Source of the DNA: Pyrus communis
Lineage: Eukaryota > Streptophyta > Magnoliopsida > Rosales > Rosaceae
Length of the DNA stretch: 64,000 nt
Assembly (NCBI RefSeq): GCF_963583255.1
Contig: NC_084816.1
Location: 14,061,100 to 14,125,099 of the forward strand
Direction: 5' to 3'
Positions 59,340 to 64,000 of the stretch are shown here, in pieces. The number at the start of each line of letters is the position of its first letter. The first letter of the stretch is position 1. A program made the position numbers and the translations under genes. Under the pieces are notes generated by a model. The model was not told where the DNA came from. It saw only the letters and a list, made by a program, of their open reading frames with translations, and did no database searches.

Positions 59340-60344
59340 TGTGGACATCGAAATTTCGGTGAAATGAATGTTGACCAATAATTAAAATTTCAACGCTCAC
59401 GTGTCACATAAATTTTACATGTAGCGTGTGACTCAACGAAAAATCGAAATAAATTGGAAAAGTCATCAAATAGGACACGTGTCAATACCTGGCAGAAATG
59501 ATTTATTTCATCTGATTATTTAAATCCAAAAAAATCAAGTTTTGGAATTCTATAAATAGGAAGCCAAGGCATTCATTTTGGAGGGGGGAAAGGAAGAAGA
59601 GAAAGAAAAAAGGGAATTCACATCACACCAAAACCTTGAAGCCTTGAAACTCTAAAGCTCTCAAGCAAATCTCGAAGGACCAAGAAAGCTATCTTCGTTC
59701 TTCGTCAAATCTTCCTTCAAAATCAAGCCCCGACGGCCCTTGAAGAGAAGTGTTCATCGTTCATCATTTGTTCATTCTGCAAGATCAAGCCCCGACGGCC
59801 CTTGAAGAGAAGTGTTGATCATTCATCATCCGTTCATCCTAAGATCAAGCCCCAACGGCCCTTTGGATCAACAACCTCAACAAATCCACACATCCAATCG
59901 TTCTTCAAGATTAAGCCCAAAAGCCCTTGAAGATCCGCTCATCCATCAACCTTCAAGATCAAGCCCAAAAGCCCTTGAAGAAATCCACACAACCAACTCA
60001 AGATCAAGCCCCGACGGCCCCTTGAAGAAAGTGTTCATCATCCGTTCATCCTAAGATCAAGCCCCAACGGCCCTTTGGATCAACAACCTCAACAAACTCA
60101 TACACCCATTCTTCAAGATCAAGCCCAACGCCCCTTGAAGATCCATTCATCAACTGTTCATCCTTAGATCAAGCCCCGACGGCCCTTTGGATCAACAACT
60201 CATCCACAAACCTACACCCTACGAAGATAGAATCAGAGGATCAAATTACAAAGAGATTGTAACCCCAAAATCATTAAACACAAAAAATATATTTTGTACA
60301 CGTATTCTTGTTTCTTGTGTTTCAGGAACTTTTCCGTGTTTACA
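59340..60344 (+). mobile_element. 5' LTR of a gag-only gypsy element
   Basis: The LTR begins TGTGGACATCGAAATTTC and ends CGTGTTTACA, followed by AATTTGGCACGCCCAGTGAG, a primer-site sequence common in plant gypsy elements. A TATA box, tataaatagg, lies at 59551-59560. Its second half holds nine copies of a hairpin-like repeat (separate entry). It was inserted into the Athila-type LTR. Confidence 0.78.
59720..60200 (+). repeat. Hairpin-like tandem repeats in the LTR
   Basis: About nine diverged units share 'aagatcaagccccgacggcc' followed by 'cttgaag', spaced 40-65 bases apart. Each unit can fold on itself, since the flanking cttcaag/cttgaag and ggccc/gggcc-like parts are partly inverse. They lie downstream of the TATA box and so in the transcribed R/U5 part. 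Confidence 0.8.
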
Positions 60345-60416
60345 AATTTGGCACGCCCAGTGAGACTATCTCTACCTCTCATCTCTGTCTCCGTTCAAGA
60401 TATTCAAGCATAGTTC

Positions 60417-63134
60417 ATGGCTTCAAACAAAGAACAAGTCATGACTATCGGCACTACCTCCATTGAAAGACAGCTGGTTCAGATGAAGGAAACAATTGCA
60501 AGGCTGATAAAGACTGCAGAGGAGAAAAACTTGCAAACCGCCGGACTCATCAACCGTCTGGAGGCACAGCATGGCGTCAAAGTGAAACCAAGCTCTCTTC
60601 CAACTAAGAGGACCGAAGAAGGCTTCAACCCAAATGCCTACGAACTCATGTCAAAGGCTAGGCATGACTTTGCTTCCTCTTCAAATCTTGGAAAGAAGGT
60701 TTCAAACACCGTCAACGACAAAGATCGCGACCTCACCGAGACTCAAAAGAAGTTGAAGGAGCATGATTATGGAGTTGACAACAACAAGGCTGGACTTGGC
60801 TTCACACCAAATGCACCCGTGAAGATTTCAAGCAAAGTGAAGAAAGCTAGCGCTCAACACATAAGCGTGAGCATTGAACAAGACCAAGAAGAGCCTAAAC
60901 CCTCCCCTCGGACGTCGGTCTTCGATAGGATGAGCCATTCAAGCTCCAGAACTTCAGTGCTTAATCGCATTGGTGGTCAAGACTGAACCTCTGTCTTCAA
61001 GAGGCTTAACGCGCCGACATCCCAAAGCTCTGTTTTTGAAAGGTTGTTAAAGCCTAAGAAACAAAGCAACACAGCTATCTCTCCTCTGCGACGATCAGCT
61101 TCAGAAAGATTTGAAGATAATGGTAAGCCTTTTGGAAAGAGGAAGACAACACCAAAGGAAGAAAAGCTCGATGGGTTAGGGGAAAAAGACGACGCTCGAA
61201 GCTTGATTCCTTCAAGGATGGAGTGCCAAGCAATCCTAGAGGTCGACACAAAAGGACCACTGAAGGTAAGGAGGCGCATCATCGTCCACACTGGCAAATC
61301 TTCATGCCAACAAACCCAAGAGAACGGCACTGAAGAGGAGATCCAAGATGTTTTCTACATCACGGTTCAAGAAGGTAAAGAAGACGAAAGCCCGAGGAAA
61401 TACTCAGAGTCCCTACTCTCCGACCCTGATCTAAGTGGCAGTACAACCATGCAAGTCATGACCACTAGAGTAACTTCAATCGAGGAGCAGCTAGCTCGGA
61501 TGAATGAAGCAATCGCAAAGCTCACACGGACTGTGGAAGAGAAGGACTTGCAGATTACCGCACTCATCAACCAACTAGATGCGCGGCTCGACATGAAAGT
61601 CGACCCAAATGTTGGTCCATTAAAGAAAGAAGTCGACAAAGAAGAGGAGCCTCCAGTGGAGAAAGTCGAAGAGAAGCTGAAGCTAGACCAAGCAACGGCG
61701 TTCATGGAATCTCTCTCTATCCAGCAGCTACAAGAGATGATCGCAAGCACCATCAAGACACAATACGAGGGAAGCTCACATGACTCAGTACTGTACTCAA
61801 AGCCTTATTCCAAGAAGATTGATGCTTTGAAGATGCCAATGGGTTATCAGCCCCCAAAATTCATCCAGTTCGATGGAAAAGGCAACCCAAAGCAACATGT
61901 CGCCCATTTCGTTGAAACTTGCAACAATGCTGGGACAGAGGGAGACTACCTCGTCAAACAGTTCGTGCGTTCGCTGAAAAGTAACGCTTTTGACTGGTAC
62001 ACTGACCTCGAACCTGAGTCTATCAACAGTTGGGACCAGCTAGAAAGGGAATTCCTCAACCGTTTCTACAGCACTCGTCGTACTGTAAGCATGCTAGAGC
62101 TGACCAGTACGAAACAGTGCAAAGATGAACCTGTCGTCGACTACATAAATAGATGGCGTTCTTTAAGTCTGGATTGCAAAGATCGGCTTTCTGAAACCTC
62201 TGCCATTGAGATGTGCGTTCAAGGCATGCAGTGGGGACTACACTACATCCTTCAAGGCATCAAACCACGAACATTTGAGGAGTTAGCCACCCGCGCCCAT
62301 GATATGGAGTTAAGCATCACCCGTCATGGGAAGAAAGAACAGATCGCCGACTACAAGAATGACAAAGTTTTGGGGCCAAAGGTGGATAAGGCTACGTGGA
62401 AACCCACCAAGGAAGCAATGACGGTCAACACAACTCCAGTCAAAATCCATACACGAAGCAAGGCGATTCAAACCGAAGCTTTTCGTGATCAAGAGATACG
62501 TAAACGCACTTTGAAGGAGCTTGAGGAAAAGACTTATCCATTCCCCGACTCTGACGTGGTTGCCATGTTGAAAGACTTGCTTGACAAAAAGGTGATCGAC
62601 CTACCTGAGTGCAAACGACCAGAAGATATGAACCGTACTGACAGTCCAAGGTACTGTAAATTCCACCGCTTCATTAGTCATCCGACGGAAAAGTGCTTTG
62701 TGCTAAAAGATCTCATCATGAAGTTGGCTCAGAAAGGGATCATCGAGCTAGATCTTAATGATGTGGTGAAGTCAAACTATACCACCGTCACTTCTGGCTC
62801 TTTGAACTTAAAATCTTCACCTCAACCGCTGGGGGCATGCTCCAAAACCATGTCAGTCAAGTCAAGTGAAGTTGAAGGATGGACTTATGTCACTCCAAAG
62901 AAAATGCACAAGAAACATAGGTCTCCTCCACAAGTTCACCAATCGGAAAGGGGGCAAAGCAGCTACCGTCAACCTTCAAAGCTACATGAAAATGTTGAGG
63001 ATGATGAAATTATGACACAAAGATCGCCCGTTGCCATCACGATGCGCGATTTCTTCACCAAAGACTTCTTCAATCACTCAGTCAAGACTCCTTGCTATGA
63101 AGATTGCAAGGAATGCCTCTCCCAGATCGCTTGA
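60417..63134 (+). pseudogene. gag of the gypsy element, one in-frame stop, duplicated N-terminal module
   Basis: One frame runs from 60417 to 63134 (about 905 codons), broken only by a TGA at 60984-60986. The stop falls where the surrounding repeated motif 'RTSVF-x-R' has Arg. A coiled-coil module occurs twice: near residues 8-60 (QVMTIGTTSIERQLVQMKET) and near 345-400 ([20 protein letters not shown]). The retrotransposon gag domain spans about 476-640 ([14 protein letters not shown] ... [20 protein letters not shown]). A Cys-His phrase, [15 protein letters not shown], follows. No protease or reverse transcriptase appears in the remaining 0.9 kb. Confidence 0.88.
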
Positions 63135-63154
63135 CAAAACAACAACAATCAAAA

Positions 63155-63410
63155 GCTCCTCGTTCGCACGAGCCTAAAAGGCGACAACCAAAGCTCCTCG
63201 TTCGCACGAGCCTAAAAGGCGACAATCAAACGCTCCTGGTCTGCACGAGCATAAAAGGCGACATCAAAAGCTCCTCGTTCGCACGAGCCTAAAAGGTGAC
63301 ACCAAAAGCTCCTTGTCTGCACGAGTTAAAACTGCAAACGACACCAAAAGCTCCTGGTCTGCACGAGCCTAAAAGGTGACAACAAACGCTCCTGGCCCGC
63401 AAGAGCATAA
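63155..63410 (+). repeat. Seven 38-bp tandem units with a GCTCCTCGTTCGCACGAGC hairpin
   Basis: Unit starts are at 63155, 63193, 63232, 63270, 63308, 63350 and 63388. The core can pair CTCGT with ACGAG around a TCGC loop, followed by 'ctaaaaggcgaca'. Some units read ctggtctgcacgag, which weakens the stem. The array begins 20 bases after the gag stop. Confidence 0.9.
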
Positions 63411-64000
63411 ACTGTGTACGGTAAAATCATCATCAAAACCATCACTCATTCGAACTACGTTATGACTTGATCTCTTCTTTGGAAGAGTACGTAGGCAACT
63501 TGAAACTTCAAAACTTCAAGTACAGTCACATCAAAATAAATAAATAAATATTTCATTAAAGAAAGTCAATTTTATTACAAAAGAAAAGAAAAGAAAAAAA
63601 AAATACATATGTTACTATGTATTAAAAAATATATATATATATATTCTCTATCCAAAAAAAAAAAATTATATATATATATATATATATACATGTTAAAGTG
63701 GGTTTGCCTACACTTAAGACCCATGCCAACTCGAAGAAACAAAAGTTGAAGTCCACAAAAAGGAGCAGCCCAAATCCAGGCCCGTGACAAAACATCCACC
63801 AGATCCAAATGGAATACACCACAAGCTCAAAGCCTCGTCTCTGTCCTCTCGCTTCAACTTTCTGGCTCACACAGTTGTGGTCTGCTTCCTTTCCAAAACC
63901 AACAAACCCATCTACAAATCCAACCCAAGCAGCCATGTTTCAAAAGCCTACACTGGTCTCGGCCGGATCCAAGGCAAGCCCAAATCTCTCATGGTGGGCT
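63411..64000 (+). mobile_element. Non-coding internal region of the gag-only element (to window end)
   Basis: It contains the phrase 'cgaactacgttatgacttga' followed by 'gagtacgtaggcaa', frequent in plant gypsy elements, then AT microsatellites (63627-63687) and non-coding text. No pol frame is visible. The 3' LTR lies beyond the window if it exists. Confidence 0.55.

Noticed and set aside
63155..63410. CRISPR array
   Set aside because: The spacers are not unique: the whole 38-bp unit repeats, it follows a retroelement gag, and the genome is a plant's.

Overview
This is plant nuclear DNA. Three things show it: a long spliced protein gene, an intronless pentatricopeptide-repeat (PPR) gene, and a dense, nested population of plant transposons (Cassandra, Tat-type, Athila-type and Del-type LTR elements, copia, LINEs, MITEs). 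It is a eudicot; a woody rosid such as a member of the Rosaceae is plausible, but that is inference and no search was run. Introns and intergenic DNA are AT-rich.

Genic half (1 to about 27 kb). A complete PH-RCC1-FYVE-BRX gene (PRAF/RLD family, 9 coding exons, 1108 codons) lies at 4192-12321 on the + strand. A Cassandra solo LTR carrying a 5S rRNA-like segment sits upstream of it. Next comes a duplicated module: tRNA-Glu, then a two-exon ROMO1-like gene whose second exon is altered and short, then a PPR gene. In module A (14784-17640) the PPR is a deletion-scarred relic. In module B (20220-27000) the PPR is an intact 699-residue reading frame that resembles Arabidopsis At5g27110. Module B runs at a microhomology junction into a second copy of the tail of the PRAF gene (27001-32510), which is split by a decayed copia element. 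A third scrap of the module (56940-57506) lies far downstream among the transposons.

Repeat half (27-64 kb). In order: a minus-strand copia relic; a MULE-like MITE; a 1.1-kb tandem duplication with a visible 10-bp microhomology; a poly(A) retroposon with target-site duplication; LINE fragments that carry a piece of chloroplast trnI-GAU; and a long, heavily stop-riddled Tat-type Ty3/gypsy element (39.5-55 kb) with dual RNase H and an antisense plant-mobile-domain ORF. That element was invaded by a solo LTR with perfect 5-bp target duplications and by a minus-strand Athila-type LTR with a tRNA-Asp primer site. A Del/Tekay-like LTR end follows, then a second Athila-type LTR in the opposite orientation. 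Into that LTR landed a young-looking element with only gag visible, which carries hairpin-forming tandem repeats in its LTR and again after gag.

Only the PRAF/RLD gene, the intact PPR gene and the tRNA-Glu(UUC) gene look clearly functional. The ROMO1-like frames, the variant tRNA-Glu and the gag-only element are the ambiguous and more interesting loci.
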